64,000 nt of DNA from Corynebacterium bovis DSM 20582 = CIP 54.80 (GCF_030408615.1 NZ_CP047187.1:310001-374000), one strand, 5' to 3'. Positions 8,547 through 21,643 are shown, counted from the first letter of the stretch. Notes: generated by a model not told the origin, from the letters alone. Translations and numbers: made by a program.

Positions 8547-10412
8547 TCAGCGCGCGCGGCCGCCGCCGGACTTTCCGCCGGATGCCCCGCCGGAACGGCC
8601 GCGACCGGACTTCCCGCCGGGCTTCCCGCCCGAGCGACCCCCGCCGGGCTTCCCGCCCGACTTCCCGCCGGACTTCCCGCCCGACTTTCCGCCCGAGCGG
8701 CCGCCGCCGGATTTCCCGCCCGCCGCGCCGCCCTGTCCGCCGGCCTTCCCGCCGCCGGACTGGCCTCCCCGGCCCGGCCGCCGTCCCTGGCCCCGCGCCC
8801 CGCCGCGGCCCGTGGACCGCCGGGACCCGTCCGACCCGGACCCGCCCGCGCCGGTGCGCCGGTGTGCGGCCCGCGACGGTTGGGGCGCCGGGATGTGGGT
8901 GCGTGGCGTCGTCGTCGACCGGGTCCGTTCCCCGGGCCGGACGTCGTCGAGGAGGTCGAGGAACTCCCGGTCCGTGACGAGCGGGATCCCCTTCCGGTCC
9001 GCGTGCATGGCCTTCCCCCGCAGGTCGTGGCTGGAGTTGCACACCACCACGGAGGTCGTCCGGTTGAGCTTCTCGCTGTACGCCAGGCCGGCGCGCATCG
9101 CCCGGCCGATGATCTCGTCCGCGTCGCCGGCGATGTCCGGGCTCACGACGATCTCCATGCCCTGCACGAGCGGCGACCCGGCCGTCCACGCGCCGGGGTT
9201 CTCGTAGGGGCGGGGCGCGGTCGCGGCGTCGACGCGCACCGTGCTGCGCTGCAGGCCGAACTGGTCGGCGGTGAGGTCGGCCGGGTCGAGCGAGCGGACC
9301 GGGCCGGCCGCCGGGGCCGTCCCCGGTGCGGTGTCGCCGCCGGGCCCGGAGCCGGTGCCGGAGCCGGTGCCCGCGTCGGTCTCCCCGGCGAGCGCCCGCT
9401 GGGCGAGGTGCAGCGGCATGAGCAGGCGCGTGTCGGCGAGCAGGAGCTCGTCCCCGGAGATCTCCGCCCGGGCGAGCGAGGCGGTCGCCGTCACCGCCGG
9501 GAGACTGTCCGCGGGCAGGTCGGGCAGGTGGTAGTGGGCCGCCACCGCGCGGAGGCGCGCGTCGTCCTCCTGCACGACCTGGTGCCGGGCCGTGCCGAGC
9601 GTGTCGACGATCGCGGTGGGGGTCGGGATCTCGACGCGACGCCCCTGCCGCCCGCGCCCCGACCGGCCGCGGCCGCTGCCCCGGTGGGCGCGGCGGAACT
9701 CCTGGACGATGAACCCCCACGTCATCGTCGCGTCGTGGCAGACGAGGGTGCGCCCGTCGAGGAGCCGGGAGAGCGTCTGCGCGACGGTCGCGAAGCCCGG
9801 GGCCTGGGCCAGATCCGCCTCCGTGTATCCGTGGAGGTGCCACGGGCCGGGGTCGTCGCCCGGGTTGAGCTGCTGGACGAACCCGGTCACCCGGTGGGTG
9901 CCGTCGGCGGCCGGGCCGGTCGACGTGCCGTCCGGGCCCGCCCCGGCGTCGGCGGGGGTCTCGACGACGGTGTCGCGGTGCACCGGGCCGCGGTTGCCGG
10001 TGAACGTCACCGGGGAGCCGTCGGCGGCGTGGAGCGTCGCGGCGAAGGCGACCATCCGGGAGGTCGTCGGGTGGATCCCCGAGGTAGCGACGGTGAGCGC
10101 GACGTACGGGGCCTGCTCGACCGTGGGGAGGTCGCCCTGGAAGGTCTTCGGCTGGTGGACGCGCCGGCCGGCCGGGGGGCCCGACGCCGTCGCCGGCGCC
10201 GTCCCGTCCGCGGGGCCGCCCGTCGATCCGTTCGCCGACCCGGTGGCCGGGGTGGTCGTCCGGGTGCCGGAGCCGGCGCGGCGCACGACGCGGCGACGGC
10301 CGCGCCGGCGACGCTGGGGCTGGGGGCGGGACCCGCCGGACGCGTGGTGGCCGGATCCGGACTCCCCGTCGGCTGCCGGGGTGGAGGGGGAGTCGGATCC
10401 GGAGGACGTCAT
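8547..10412 (-). CDS. DnaQ-fold/BRCT protein, probably catalytically dead
   Basis: A 621-residue protein with a basic low-complexity N-terminus ([12 protein letters not shown]), a DnaQ-like exonuclease fold (about 75-380), a BRCT domain (GMEIVVSPDIAGDADEIIGRAM to FLDLLDDV) and a Lys/Gly-rich tail of more than 70 residues built from GGKSGG-type repeats. The exonuclease fold aligns well in spacing, but its acidic residues are missing. The Exo I block reads VALTVATSG, where the family has D-x-E-T-T-G. The Exo II block reads CHDATMTWGF instead of HNA-x-F-D. The Exo III Asp is also absent. It sits next to murT as in C. glutamicum, where I recall a dnaQ-type annotation. A TAGAAT -10 box 7 nt upstream supports the ATG at 10412; an in-frame ATG at 10421 would overlap it. 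Confidence 0.85.
   Translation of the reverse strand: MTSSGSDSPSTPAADGESGSGHHASGGSRPQPQRRRRGRRRVVRRAGSGTRTTTPATGSANGSTGGPADGTAPATASGPPAGRRVHQPKTFQGDLPTVEQAPYVALTVATSGIHPTTSRMVAFAATLHAADGSPVTFTGNRGPVHRDTVVETPADAGAGPDGTSTGPAADGTHRVTGFVQQLNPGDDPGPWHLHGYTEADLAQAPGFATVAQTLSRLLDGRTLVCHDATMTWGFIVQEFRRAHRGSGRGRSGRGRQGRRVEIPTPTAIVDTLGTARHQVVQEDDARLRAVAAHYHLPDLPADSLPAVTATASLARAEISGDELLLADTRLLMPLHLAQRALAGETDAGTGSGTGSGPGGDTAPGTAPAAGPVRSLDPADLTADQFGLQRSTVRVDAATAPRPYENPGAWTAGSPLVQGMEIVVSPDIAGDADEIIGRAMRAGLAYSEKLNRTTSVVVCNSSHDLRGKAMHADRKGIPLVTDREFLDLLDDVRPGERTRSTTTPRTHIPAPQPSRAAHRRTGAGGSGSDGSRRSTGRGGARGQGRRPGRGGQSGGGKAGGQGGAAGGKSGGGRSGGKSGGKSGGKSGGKPGGGRSGGKPGGKSGRGRSGGASGGKSGGGRAR
8560..8775 (-). repeat. 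Lys/Gly repeat tract in the DnaQ-like gene
   Basis: The 3' end of the gene consists of degenerate 12- to 15-bp units encoding GGKSGG, GGRSGG and GGKPGG. This is an intrinsically disordered, strongly basic tail that could bind nucleic acid non-specifically. Confidence 0.75.
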
Positions 10413-10419
10413 GCGGAGC

Positions 10420-10425
10420 ATTCTA
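10420..10425 (-). promoter_or_regulatory. -10 element of the DnaQ-like gene, leaderless
   Basis: TAGAAT on the minus strand lies 7 nt before the ATG at 10412. A TTGGGT sequence 18 nt further upstream could serve as the -35 element. Confidence 0.6.
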
Positions 10426-10482
10426 CTGACCGGCGGGGACCCGACCCAAGCGGTGCCCCGCCCGCCGGTCCGGGACGTGGCC

Positions 10483-10530
10483 GGGGAGCCGGCCCGGACA
10501 GTGGGTGGGGAGCCGGCCCGGACGGTGGGT
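10483..10530 (+). repeat. 24-bp tandem duplication
   Basis: Two adjacent 24-bp copies beginning ggggagccggcccggac differ at one base. A third partial copy (ggggaggtcggtggg) follows. It lies between the DnaQ-like gene and tetR. Confidence 0.8.
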
Positions 10531-10996
10531 GGGGAGGTCGGTGGGAAGGCCCGCGGGGAATAGGGGCACGGGGAAAGTCGTCGGACCCGGAAAAGGCCCG
10601 TCACGCTTCGCGGGAATGGTGCGCGGAGTCGTCCGGACGCGGGCGCGGGACACGGCGACTTTCCGAACGGAGGGCCCCGGGGTTTCCGACGCCCACCTCC
10701 CCGCCGCATGGCGCGTGAGGTGGGACCGGGCGATAATGTGAGTGGACGCGTGGTCCGTGCACGGGCGGCGTCGACCCCCGCTGCTCCTGTGCGACCTCAG
10801 GGAAAGCGCGGAGAATGCCCCTGAGTGGTCTCAAGGAAACCTGAGAGCGAAGCCCCCAGAGAACTCCCCTCGGACACCGGCAATATCCACGCCCGTGGTT
10901 AATCCTGTGTTTGTTTTGCCCCCGGACGGGAGGGCGTCCTGCGGGAATGTGGCGTCGAAAAGTGGTGCCGGGTCGTCATCGGGCGTCAGGAATCAC

Positions 10997-11002
10997 TACG
11001 CT
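10997..11002 (+). promoter_or_regulatory. -10 element of tetR, leaderless
   Basis: TACGCT is followed by 6 nt and the ATG at 11009. This decides the start among several in-frame candidates. Confidence 0.55.
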
Positions 11003-11008
11003 GGTCTC

Positions 11009-11731
11009 ATGCTCCCAGAAGACACAGGATCACACGCCCCCGCGGGCAGGACCGGCGGATCGTCGACCGGGGCTCCCTACGGTGCCCCGGGTACCACGGT
11101 GCGCCGTCAGGACCCCGTTCGCCGGGTCGGTAAGAAGACCGGCCCGAAGCCCCGTTTCTCCCGCCAGGACGTCATCGACGCGGCGCTCGACATCGGGATC
11201 AACTCCTTCACGATGGCGGCGGTCGCGTCCCGTCTCGGCGTCGCGGCCCCGGCCGTCTACCGCCTGTTCGACGGCCGTGACGACGTCACCCGTGCCTGCC
11301 TCGTCGAGGTCGTCGCCGAGATGCCCCGCCCGGACGAGGACGCCGACTGGGAGGCCGTCATCCGCCACTGGGCCGAGCGCACGTGGGAGACCAGCGAGAA
11401 GTACCCGGGCCTCGCCCGCCTGCTCATGTCCTCGCCGGAGAACTACGAGCACATCCGTGACCGTCTCCAGTCGATGCTCACCACCGTCGTCGACCGTGGC
11501 TTCACCCCGGGCCAGGCCGCGTTCGCCCTCGACCTCGTCCTCGGCATGACCCTGTCGAGCTTCCTCGGCGGGTCCTCCGTCCGCAGCGCCGTGGCCGACG
11601 TCGCCGTCGCCGCCGAGGCGCAGGGCCGGGAGTTCGACCGGTCCTCGATGGAGCGCTCCGACCGGGAGATCTTCGAGTACAAGCTCCAGTTCATCATCGA
11701 CGGCATGAAGGACCACTGCCCGGACATCTGA
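11009..11731 (+). CDS. TetR-family transcriptional regulator
   Basis: A 240-residue one-component repressor-type protein. After about 45 low-complexity residues, a TetR DNA-binding domain is clear: RFSRQDVIDAALDIGINSFTMAAVASRLGVAAPAVYRLFDGRDDVTRACL, a three-helix bundle with the helix-turn-helix in VASRLGVAAPAVYRLF. The C-terminal ligand domain is all-helical and I cannot predict its effector. The frame stays open for 89 codons upstream, but the adjacent -10 box and the composition favour 11009. Neighbouring genes give no hint of its target. A strong hairpin terminator follows. Confidence 0.9.
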   Translation: MLPEDTGSHAPAGRTGGSSTGAPYGAPGTTVRRQDPVRRVGKKTGPKPRFSRQDVIDAALDIGINSFTMAAVASRLGVAAPAVYRLFDGRDDVTRACLVEVVAEMPRPDEDADWEAVIRHWAERTWETSEKYPGLARLLMSSPENYEHIRDRLQSMLTTVVDRGFTPGQAAFALDLVLGMTLSSFLGGSSVRSAVADVAVAAEAQGREFDRSSMERSDREIFEYKLQFIIDGMKDHCPDI

Positions 11732-11759
11732 CGTCCCGGACGGTGCCCCCGACAGACGA

Positions 11760-11804
11760 CGGGTGCCGCCCCCGCCACCACCACGGTGGCCGGGGCGGCA
11801 CCCG
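11760..11804. terminator. bidirectional terminator between tetR and leuA
   Basis: A perfect 13-bp stem (cgggtgccgcccc with ggggcggcacccg), a single C:C mismatch, then a 6-bp stem (gccacc/ggtggc) and a 5-nt loop. There is no U-tract, but it is placed exactly between two convergent genes. Confidence 0.85.
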
Positions 11805-11843
11805 TCGCGTGCGTCCGGGGGCCGGTCGGCGCCGGTCGGACCC

Positions 11844-13880
<2,037 letters not shown>

Positions 13881-13883
<3 letters not shown>

Positions 13884-13958
13884 CTGCTGTCCTTGGGCCC
13901 CGCCGCGGCACGGAAGAAGTCGACGCGGATGCAGCCGACGTGCGCGGGCAGAATGCAT
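13881..13958 (-). CDS. leuA leader peptide
   Basis: A 25-codon ORF whose peptide reads MHSARARRLHPRRLLPC then a short Gly/Gln-rich end. It holds three leucine codons, two of them a tandem CTT-CTT pair. CTT should be rare in so GC-rich a genome, so ribosome stalling there could report on leucyl-tRNA supply. A TATAGT -10 box lies 6 nt before its ATG, so it would be translated as a leaderless message. Its TAG stop abuts the first attenuator hairpin. Attenuation of amino-acid operons by leader peptides is established in corynebacteria; this instance is my inference. Confidence 0.72.
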
Positions 13959-13964
13959 GGGTCG

Positions 13965-13970
13965 ACTATA
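13965..13970 (-). promoter_or_regulatory. -10 element of the leuA leader transcript
   Basis: TATAGT on the minus strand lies 6 nt before the leader-peptide ATG at 13958. It is the best -10 match between leuA and the divergent gene. Confidence 0.7.
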
Positions 13971-14052
13971 GCGCACGTCACATCAGGGCCGGCAAGGGTT
14001 CCGGCGGACCGGGCTGATGAAGGGGTGGTGTGCGGGGGTCCGGCGTGTCGTT

Positions 14053-14058
14053 TACATT
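14053..14058 (+). promoter_or_regulatory. -10 element of the mannosyltransferase gene, leaderless
   Basis: TACATT is followed by 7 nt and the ATG at 14066, in the same arrangement as at many genes in this window. Confidence 0.5.
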
Positions 14059-14065
14059 CATGGGC

Positions 14066-15507
14066 ATGTCTGCACTTCTCGACGCCCCGACCCCCGCCCG
14101 GCGGCTGTCCCGCCCCGCCCTGGCCGCCGCCCTCGCCGCGTCGGTCGTGCTGTGGGGCGTGCAGCTCACCGTCCTCACGGTGTGGGGCGGCCGGCACGGA
14201 CAGTCGCTCGGTGACGTCCTGTCCCAGTGGGACACCCAGTGGATGAGCCGGATCGCGCTCCACGGCTACGCCGGCTGGACGGAGGGGGGACACCCGTCGC
14301 AGTGGCAGTCCATCGCCTTCTTCCCGGGGTACCCGGTGCTGCTGCGCATCGTCTCCGCCCCGCTCGTCGTGTTCGGGGTGGAGTCCGCGACGCTCCTCGC
14401 CGGGTGCCTGCTCTCGGGGGTGCTCGCGGCGGCGATGGTCGTGGGGCTCGTGCGGCTCGTCGGGGACGGGCTCGACGCCGTGCCCCCGCAGACCCTCATC
14501 GGGCGCGTCGTCGCCGTGCTGTTCGACGGGCGCGGCGCCGACCGGGACGCCGATCCGGACGGTGACGGGGACGCTGACCGGGACGGCGACGGCCGCGGCG
14601 CCGTCGCCCGGGGCCGCGACGGGGTCGCCGCGCGGGTGACCGCCGGGACGGGGGAGGACGGGGCCCCTCGCCGGCCACGGCCACCGCCGTCGCCGCCCTG
14701 GCCCTCGGCGCGCCGATGTCCGCCGTGTACTGGATGCCGTACTCCGAGTCGCTCTTCGGTGTCTGCGCCGTGTGGTGCCTGGTCATGCTGCGGCGGCACC
14801 GCTTCCTCGCCGCCGGCGCGCTCGCCGGGGTCGCGGGGCTGACGCGCCTCACCGCGGTGGCGCTCGTCGTCACCCTCGGCCTCGCCGCGCTCGTCGAGAC
14901 GGTGCGGGTCATCCTCGACCGCCGGGCCGGGGCCGGGTCCGGGGTCGCCGGTGACGGGCCGGGGTCGTCGGTGACGACGCCGCTCACCGCCTGGGTCGCC
15001 ACGGTCGTCTCCGCCGTCCCGCTCGCGCTGTACATCGCGTGGGCCGACGGGCAGGCGGCGCCGGTCGGCGGGTACTTCGGGGCGCAGGACTCCGGGTGGC
15101 ACAGCGGGTTCGACGGCGGCCGGGCGACGATGCGGTGGCTGCGCGAGCGGACGTTCGTCGGGCCGGGCGACGGCGGGGACGTCGGCTACATCATCGCCGG
15201 TCTGAGCGTCATCGCCGTCGTCCTCATCGTGGTGGCGTCGCTGTGGCCGCTGCTGCGGGGCGCCCTGGACTGGCGGCTGTGGCTGCCGGCGGCGATGATC
15301 GCCGGGATCGTCGTGTTCTCCGACGGGATCATGCACTCGCGGCCCCGGCTGCTGATCTTCCCCGTGCTCGTCCTGCTGCTGCCGTGGGTGGCCGCGGGGG
15401 CGCGGCGGTGGCGGTGGGCGTTCACCGTGCCGTTCGTCGTCGCCTGGTGCGTCCTCGGGTTCTTCGTGTCCGGGTGGCTGCTCGTGCCGTTCCGCTGGGC
15501 GATCTGA
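14066..15507 (+). pseudogene. PIG-V-like membrane mannosyltransferase, frameshifted
   Basis: Two halves of one membrane glycosyltransferase are in different frames. The 5' half carries the lumenal acidic motif WDTQWMSRIALHGYAG and FFPGYPVLLRIVS, typical of Gpi18/PIG-V-type GT-C enzymes. It runs on meaninglessly to 14842. The 3' half continues in another frame (ALALGAPMSAVYWMPYSESLF, then several membrane helices) to the stop at 15507. The switch must fall between about 14578 and 14690, where Asp/Gly-coding repeats and G/C homopolymer runs (14649-14673) make either a true 1-base change or a sequencing error plausible. If intact it would be a GT-C enzyme of lipoglycan or mannan synthesis. It is divergent from leuA. 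Confidence 0.75.
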
Positions 15508-15634
15508 GCCGGCGGGGGCGCGGTCCGGGGGCGCGGTACGGGGGTGTGCGGCCCGGGCGCGGAGAGGGGGGGCTGACCCGGGGGTGCGGTCCGGGCGTGA
15601 AGGGGGGCTGACCCGGCGGGGGCCGGGGGAAAGG
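15508..15634. repeat. G-rich near-repeats between convergent genes
   Basis: Repeated units such as gggggctgacccgg and gggggtgcggtccgggcg fill the gap. TGA/TCA trinucleotides recur. No gene is visible. Confidence 0.5.
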
Positions 15635-16492
15635 TCAGTCGACGCCCTTGCGGGACAGCACGACCGTCGAGACGATCATCACCGCGAGCGCCGCGGCCAT
15701 CGCGATCCACTGGGCGCCGCGGACCTGGAAACTCTCCCCGAGGACGAAGTACCCCAGCGTGAACGCCACGAGCGGCTCGGTGATCGTCATCGCCGGCAGC
15801 GAGTTCTTCAGCGCGCCCGCGTTGAACGACGACTGCTGGACGACCGTGCCCAGCACCGCCATCGCGACGAGGCCGTAGAACTCCCACGCGGCGACGAGCC
15901 CGCCCAGCCCGCCGGAGACGAAGATGTCCACGACCGACTTCGACAGCACCGCGACGTACCCCATGATCGCGCCGGTCACCGTCCCGAGCAGCAGCGCCTT
16001 CTCGCTGCGGAACCGACGCCGCGAGGACGCCACCACGGCGCTGAGGACGACCGCCCCGACGACGAGGGCGATCAGCCAGATGTGCACCGGCGGCTGCGAC
16101 AGGCCCGGCAGGGGACGCCCCATGACGACGACCACGCCGACCGCGACGGTGAGCAGCCCCGCCCACGTCATCTCCGGGGTGCTCACCCGGCGGCCGTCGA
16201 ACCGGGCCGACAGCGGGAGCGTGAACATGAGGGAGAGCACGAGGATCGGCTGGACGACGAGCAGCGTGCCGAAGCCGAGTGCCACGATCTGGAGGACGTA
16301 GCCGAACAACGCGCAGAACACCCCGGCCCACCACAGCGGACGGGTCACCGCCGCGAGGATCGGCACCCCTCCGCCGTCCTCCGGTCCGCTCGTCGTCTGT
16401 TCGGTGATCTGGTGCCGCGCGACCGTCCCCCAGGCGATGGTGAGGGCGGACGCGAGGGCGAAGACGATCGCCAACAGGTTGTTGTGAGTCAT
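15635..16492 (-). CDS. DMT-superfamily (EamA-like) transporter
   Basis: A 285-residue polytopic protein with about nine to ten hydrophobic segments and no large soluble part. The opening [29 protein letters not shown] and the segment [30 protein letters not shown] resemble DMT-type exporters. A second half repeats the pattern ([27 protein letters not shown]). The substrate cannot be predicted. A TAGCCT hexamer 9 nt before the ATG may be its -10. It is convergent with the mannosyltransferase and divergent from lysC. Confidence 0.8.
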   Translation of the reverse strand: MTHNNLLAIVFALASALTIAWGTVARHQITEQTTSGPEDGGGVPILAAVTRPLWWAGVFCALFGYVLQIVALGFGTLLVVQPILVLSLMFTLPLSARFDGRRVSTPEMTWAGLLTVAVGVVVVMGRPLPGLSQPPVHIWLIALVVGAVVLSAVVASSRRRFRSEKALLLGTVTGAIMGYVAVLSKSVVDIFVSGGLGGLVAAWEFYGLVAMAVLGTVVQQSSFNAGALKNSLPAMTITEPLVAFTLGYFVLGESFQVRGAQWIAMAAALAVMIVSTVVLSRKGVD

Positions 16493-16701
16493 CGTCCGCC
16501 CAGGCTAGCGGCTCCGGCCGCCGGACGCCGGGGTCGGGGTGACCGGGCGGGGTGCGTGTCGGGTGGGGACCGGGTGCCGGACGACGCCCCGGGGCGGGTG
16601 CGTGTCGCCCCGGGACCCGGGGGGGGGAAGCCGCGGGCGGGGGCGCGCCGGGCCGTCCACAGGCTGCGTCGGGACCCTTCCACCCGGTGCGGGCGGTCGG
16701 G

Positions 16702-16707
16702 TAGGCT
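16702..16707 (+). promoter_or_regulatory. -10 element of lysC-asd
   Basis: TAGGCT lies about 45 bp before the lysC start. TTCCAC 18 nt upstream is a weak -35 candidate. Unlike most promoters here it leaves a 5' leader with a GGAAGG ribosome site. Confidence 0.5.
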
Positions 16708-16753
16708 GAAGCGGATTGTTTCCCCGCGGATCCGGGAAGGTGGATCGAGGAAC

Positions 16754-19154
<2,401 letters not shown>

Positions 19155-19157
<3 letters not shown>

Positions 19158-19264
19158 CAGCGCCGGGGGGCTGCGCGGGCTGACCGGCCCGGGGGGCTAC
19201 GCGGGCTGACCGGCCCGGGGGACCGGGCGCGCCAGGGGGGGATTCCCGGGCTGACCGGCCCGGG
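19155..19264 (+). repeat. stop-codon repeat array after asd
   Basis: gggctgaccggcccggg occurs at 19178, 19204 and 19248. Including the real stop, TGA falls at 19155, 19181, 19207 and 19251, at intervals of 26, 26 and 44 nt. All are 2 modulo 3, so stops occur in every frame. Confidence 0.75.
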
Positions 19265-19309
19265 TCCGGCGCCGTCAGCGTCGGCCCGGCCGGGGCCCGC
19301 GATCCCCGG

Positions 19310-20353
19310 TCAGGCCGGGGCGGGCAGGTCGGGCCACAGCTCACGCATGAGGTCGACCACCATCGCGGCGAACTCGGCCGTCGGCCCCGGCGTCCGCGAG
19401 CGCACGAGCGTGACACCCAGCCGCTCCGCCGTCTGCGCGGCCTCCGTGTCCAGGTCCCAGATGACCTCCACGTGGTCGGAGACGAAGCCCACCGGGCACA
19501 GGACGACCGGGTTGCGGTTGCCCTCCGCGACCCGCCGCTCCAGGTGGTCGCAGATGTCCGGTTCCAGCCACGGGATGTGCGGGGGGCCCGACCGGGACTG
19601 CCACACGAGGTCGACGTCCGCGGCGCCGTCGTCCGCGAAGGACGTCAGGGCCCGCACCTCGCGGGCGGTCGTGAGGATCTGCCCGGAGTAGCGCTGCGAC
19701 GGGTCGTCGGGGGCGGACTCCTCGTCCGCCGACAGCGGGATGGAGTGCGCGGTGAAGATCAGGTCCGCGTCCGCGCGCACGTCCTCCGGCAGCGACGCCA
19801 GGGCGTCGTCGACACCCCGGGCGAAGATCGGCGCGAACCGGGGATGGTCGTGGAACGGCCGGATCTTCGTCAGCGTCGGCGGGGTGAGCCCCGCCTCCCG
19901 CGTCGCCGCGGTCGCCCGCGTGATGTCCTCGGCGTACTGCCGGTCACCGGAGTACCCGCCCCACGCGGACGTCGCGAAGACGAGCGCCTCCGTGATCCCG
20001 TCGCGGGCCATCTGCGCCACCGTGTCCTCGACGAACGGGTGCCAGTTGCGGTTGCCGAAGTACACGGGCACGTCCGCGCCGGCCTCGGCGAGCGTCGACT
20101 CGACGGTGCCGATGATCTGCCGGTTGAGGTCGTTGATCGGGCTGCGCCCGCCGAGGGTGAAGTAGTGCTCGCCGACCTCGACGAGCCGCTCCCGGGGGAT
20201 GTTCCGGCCCCGGGTCACGTTCTCGAGGAAGGGGACCACGTCCTCCTTCTTCTCCGGGCCGCCGAAGGAGAGGTAGAGCAGCGCCCGGCGGGCGGAGGGG
20301 TCCGGACCGTCGGGCGTGTGGGCCGTGGGGGCGTCGTGAGGGTGTTCAGGCAT
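19310..20353 (-). CDS. hemH: ferrochelatase (probably coproporphyrin ferrochelatase)
   Basis: This enzyme inserts iron into the porphyrin ring late in haem synthesis. In actinobacteria the substrate is normally coproporphyrin III (CpfC). Recognisable parts are YLSFGGPEKKEDVVPFLENVTRG, the strand VYFGNRNWHPFVEDTV, the metal-binding His in FTAHSIPLSADEES and the Glu-containing CPVGFVSDHVEVIWDLDTEA. At 347 residues it is the usual monofunctional length. A TAGTCT -10 box 6 nt before the ATG gives it its own promoter, although sigC lies just upstream on the same strand (84 bp). The neighbourhood with sigC and catalase suggests a shared haem or oxidative-stress theme. Confidence 0.95.
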   Translation of the reverse strand: MPEHPHDAPTAHTPDGPDPSARRALLYLSFGGPEKKEDVVPFLENVTRGRNIPRERLVEVGEHYFTLGGRSPINDLNRQIIGTVESTLAEAGADVPVYFGNRNWHPFVEDTVAQMARDGITEALVFATSAWGGYSGDRQYAEDITRATAATREAGLTPPTLTKIRPFHDHPRFAPIFARGVDDALASLPEDVRADADLIFTAHSIPLSADEESAPDDPSQRYSGQILTTAREVRALTSFADDGAADVDLVWQSRSGPPHIPWLEPDICDHLERRVAEGNRNPVVLCPVGFVSDHVEVIWDLDTEAAQTAERLGVTLVRSRTPGPTAEFAAMVVDLMRELWPDLPAPA

Positions 20354-20359
20354 GTGTCC

Positions 20360-20365
20360 AGACTA
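20360..20365 (-). promoter_or_regulatory. -10 element of hemH, leaderless
   Basis: TAGTCT on the minus strand, 6 nt before the ATG at 20353. Confidence 0.55.
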
Positions 20366-20437
20366 CGTCCGTGCCGCACGCTGACGGACCGTGGCGTGGC
20401 CGACCGCCCTGACCGGGGGTGACCCGGGGTGTGACCG

Positions 20438-21193
20438 TCAGCCGACGTCCCGCAGGTGGCCGCGCCGCCGGGCGGCCGGGGCCCCGGGGAGACCGCCGGT
20501 CCGCCGGAGCGTGGCGTCGTCCCCCCTCCCGGGGAGCCCCGCGGTCCTGGCCGTCGCCCGCGACCGGTCCCCGGCCTCCCCGGCGGCGCGGGCGGCGTCC
20601 TGGGCGGCGACCATGTCCGCGCGGGCGCGGGCGACCCGGGACCGGATCGTGCCGACCCGCACCCCCGCGATGTCCGCGGCCTCCGCGTACGTGTACCCGA
20701 GGACCTGGGTGAGGACGAGGGCCTCGCGGCGCTCCGGGTCGAGGAGGTCGAGCAGGGCGCGGGCGTCGACGAGCTCGGCCCACGTCTGGTCCCCGGCGGT
20801 GTCGGGCGACGGGGAGTGCTCGGCGGCGTCCTCCCACTGCGCGGTGGACTTGCGGGGCCGGGCCATGTCGTGGCGGACGCTGTCCACCCACACCCGGCGG
20901 GCGAGGGAGAGGATCCACGTCCGGGCCGTCGACCGGGCGGCGAAGCGGGGCAGCGCGCCGAGGACCCGCAGGTAGGTCTCCTGGGTGAGGTCGTCGGCGC
21001 GGTCGGTGTCCGCGAGGTGGGCGAGGAGCCGCCACACGTCCTGGTGGGTGGCCTGGATGAAGGCGTTGAGCGCCGTCCGGTCGCCGGTCGCGGCGCGGAG
21101 GGCGAGGTCGGTCACGGCCGTGTCGTCGGGCCGACCGGGGCGTCGGTGGCCGCCGTCGGGGGCGGTGCCGTCGGTGGCGGTCGTCTGGTGCAC
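20438..21193 (-). CDS. sigC: ECF sigma factor SigC
   Basis: A 251-residue group-4 sigma factor. Region 2 is seen in HQDVWRLLAHLADTDRADDLTQETYLRVLGALPRF and ARTWILSLARRVWVDSVR. Region 4 is seen in DPERREALVLTQVLGYTYAEAADIAGVRVGTIRSRVARARADM. The order asd-(hemH)-sigC-katA matches C. glutamicum sigC, reported there to control the cytochrome bd branch and haem-copper oxidase maturation. Residues after about 195 are a Gly/Arg/Ala-rich tail not needed for the fold. A TAGGCT box 7 nt before the GTG at 21193 fixes the start. I see no adjacent anti-sigma gene. Confidence 0.9.
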   Translation of the reverse strand: MHQTTATDGTAPDGGHRRPGRPDDTAVTDLALRAATGDRTALNAFIQATHQDVWRLLAHLADTDRADDLTQETYLRVLGALPRFAARSTARTWILSLARRVWVDSVRHDMARPRKSTAQWEDAAEHSPSPDTAGDQTWAELVDARALLDLLDPERREALVLTQVLGYTYAEAADIAGVRVGTIRSRVARARADMVAAQDAARAAGEAGDRSRATARTAGLPGRGDDATLRRTGGLPGAPAARRRGHLRDVG

Positions 21194-21643
21194 GGTGACC
21201 AGCCTAGCAGGGGGGTCCGCCCACCCCGTCGGCTGCTCCGGGCGGCTCCGGGGGAGGGGGGAGGGGGACGACGGCGACCCCCGGCGGGCGGGCGCGGGAG
21301 CACCGGGCGGGGCGGGGCCGGCGGGACGGCGGAGTGCGAGCTCAGGCCGGCTGCGGAGGTGACGCGGGCGGTGGCGCGGGGCCCGCCGGACGGGCCCGGG
21401 GACGGCCGGTGGGGCGGTCCGGGCGCAGCCCAGGCAAACCTATGAGAATAAGGAGATTGATGGAATGAATGTATAACGTGACGGCAAGGGCCATCGGAAT
21501 CTGGCATACTGGGCGGCGGTACCGTCCCGGGCACACCGGGCCGGACGTCACAGACGAACGTCACAGGTCGCGGGTGCGCAGGGATGCCCAGGGGCTGGGA
21601 CGGGTGACACGAGAAGAACAACTCGCAGTCCGAGGAGGACGAC
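21194..21643. other. intergenic region between sigC and katA
   Basis: A divergent 450-bp region. The sigC promoter hugs its start. Positions 21230-21430 are G/C-rich without recognisable sites. Positions 21434-21512 are markedly AT-richer and contain TATAAC (21472-21477) and CATACT (21505-21510), both plausible katA -10 elements. The katA leader then carries a GAGGAGG ribosome site. Confidence 0.5.
21201..21206 (-). promoter_or_regulatory. -10 element of sigC, leaderless
   Basis: TAGGCT on the minus strand, 7 nt before the GTG at 21193. The same hexamer and spacing occur at dnaX. Confidence 0.6.

Larger units (their letters stand above)
10426..11008. other. intergenic region between DnaQ-like gene and tetR
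   Basis: No convincing gene is present. The region holds a 24-bp tandem duplication (10483-10530), an isolated GATAAT hexamer at 10732-10737, a 7-bp inverted repeat ctcaggg/ccctgag (10796-10825), and an AT-richer patch (10880-10920) with the inverted repeat ccacg-cc-cgtgg at 10887-10898. The last is a candidate TetR operator because it lies about 110 bp before the tetR start. Confidence 0.5.

Noticed and set aside
10742-11008. N-terminal extension of the TetR protein
   Set aside because: The frame is open for 89 more codons and a GATAAT lies just upstream. However, the sequence is AT-richer, lacks coding-type third-position GC, and the -10 box at 10997 points to the start at 11009.
15584-16753. 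Upstream extension of lysC
   Set aside because: The frame is open for 390 codons before lysC, but it is antisense to the DMT transporter. The GTG at 16754 has the ribosome site and gives the family's exact length.
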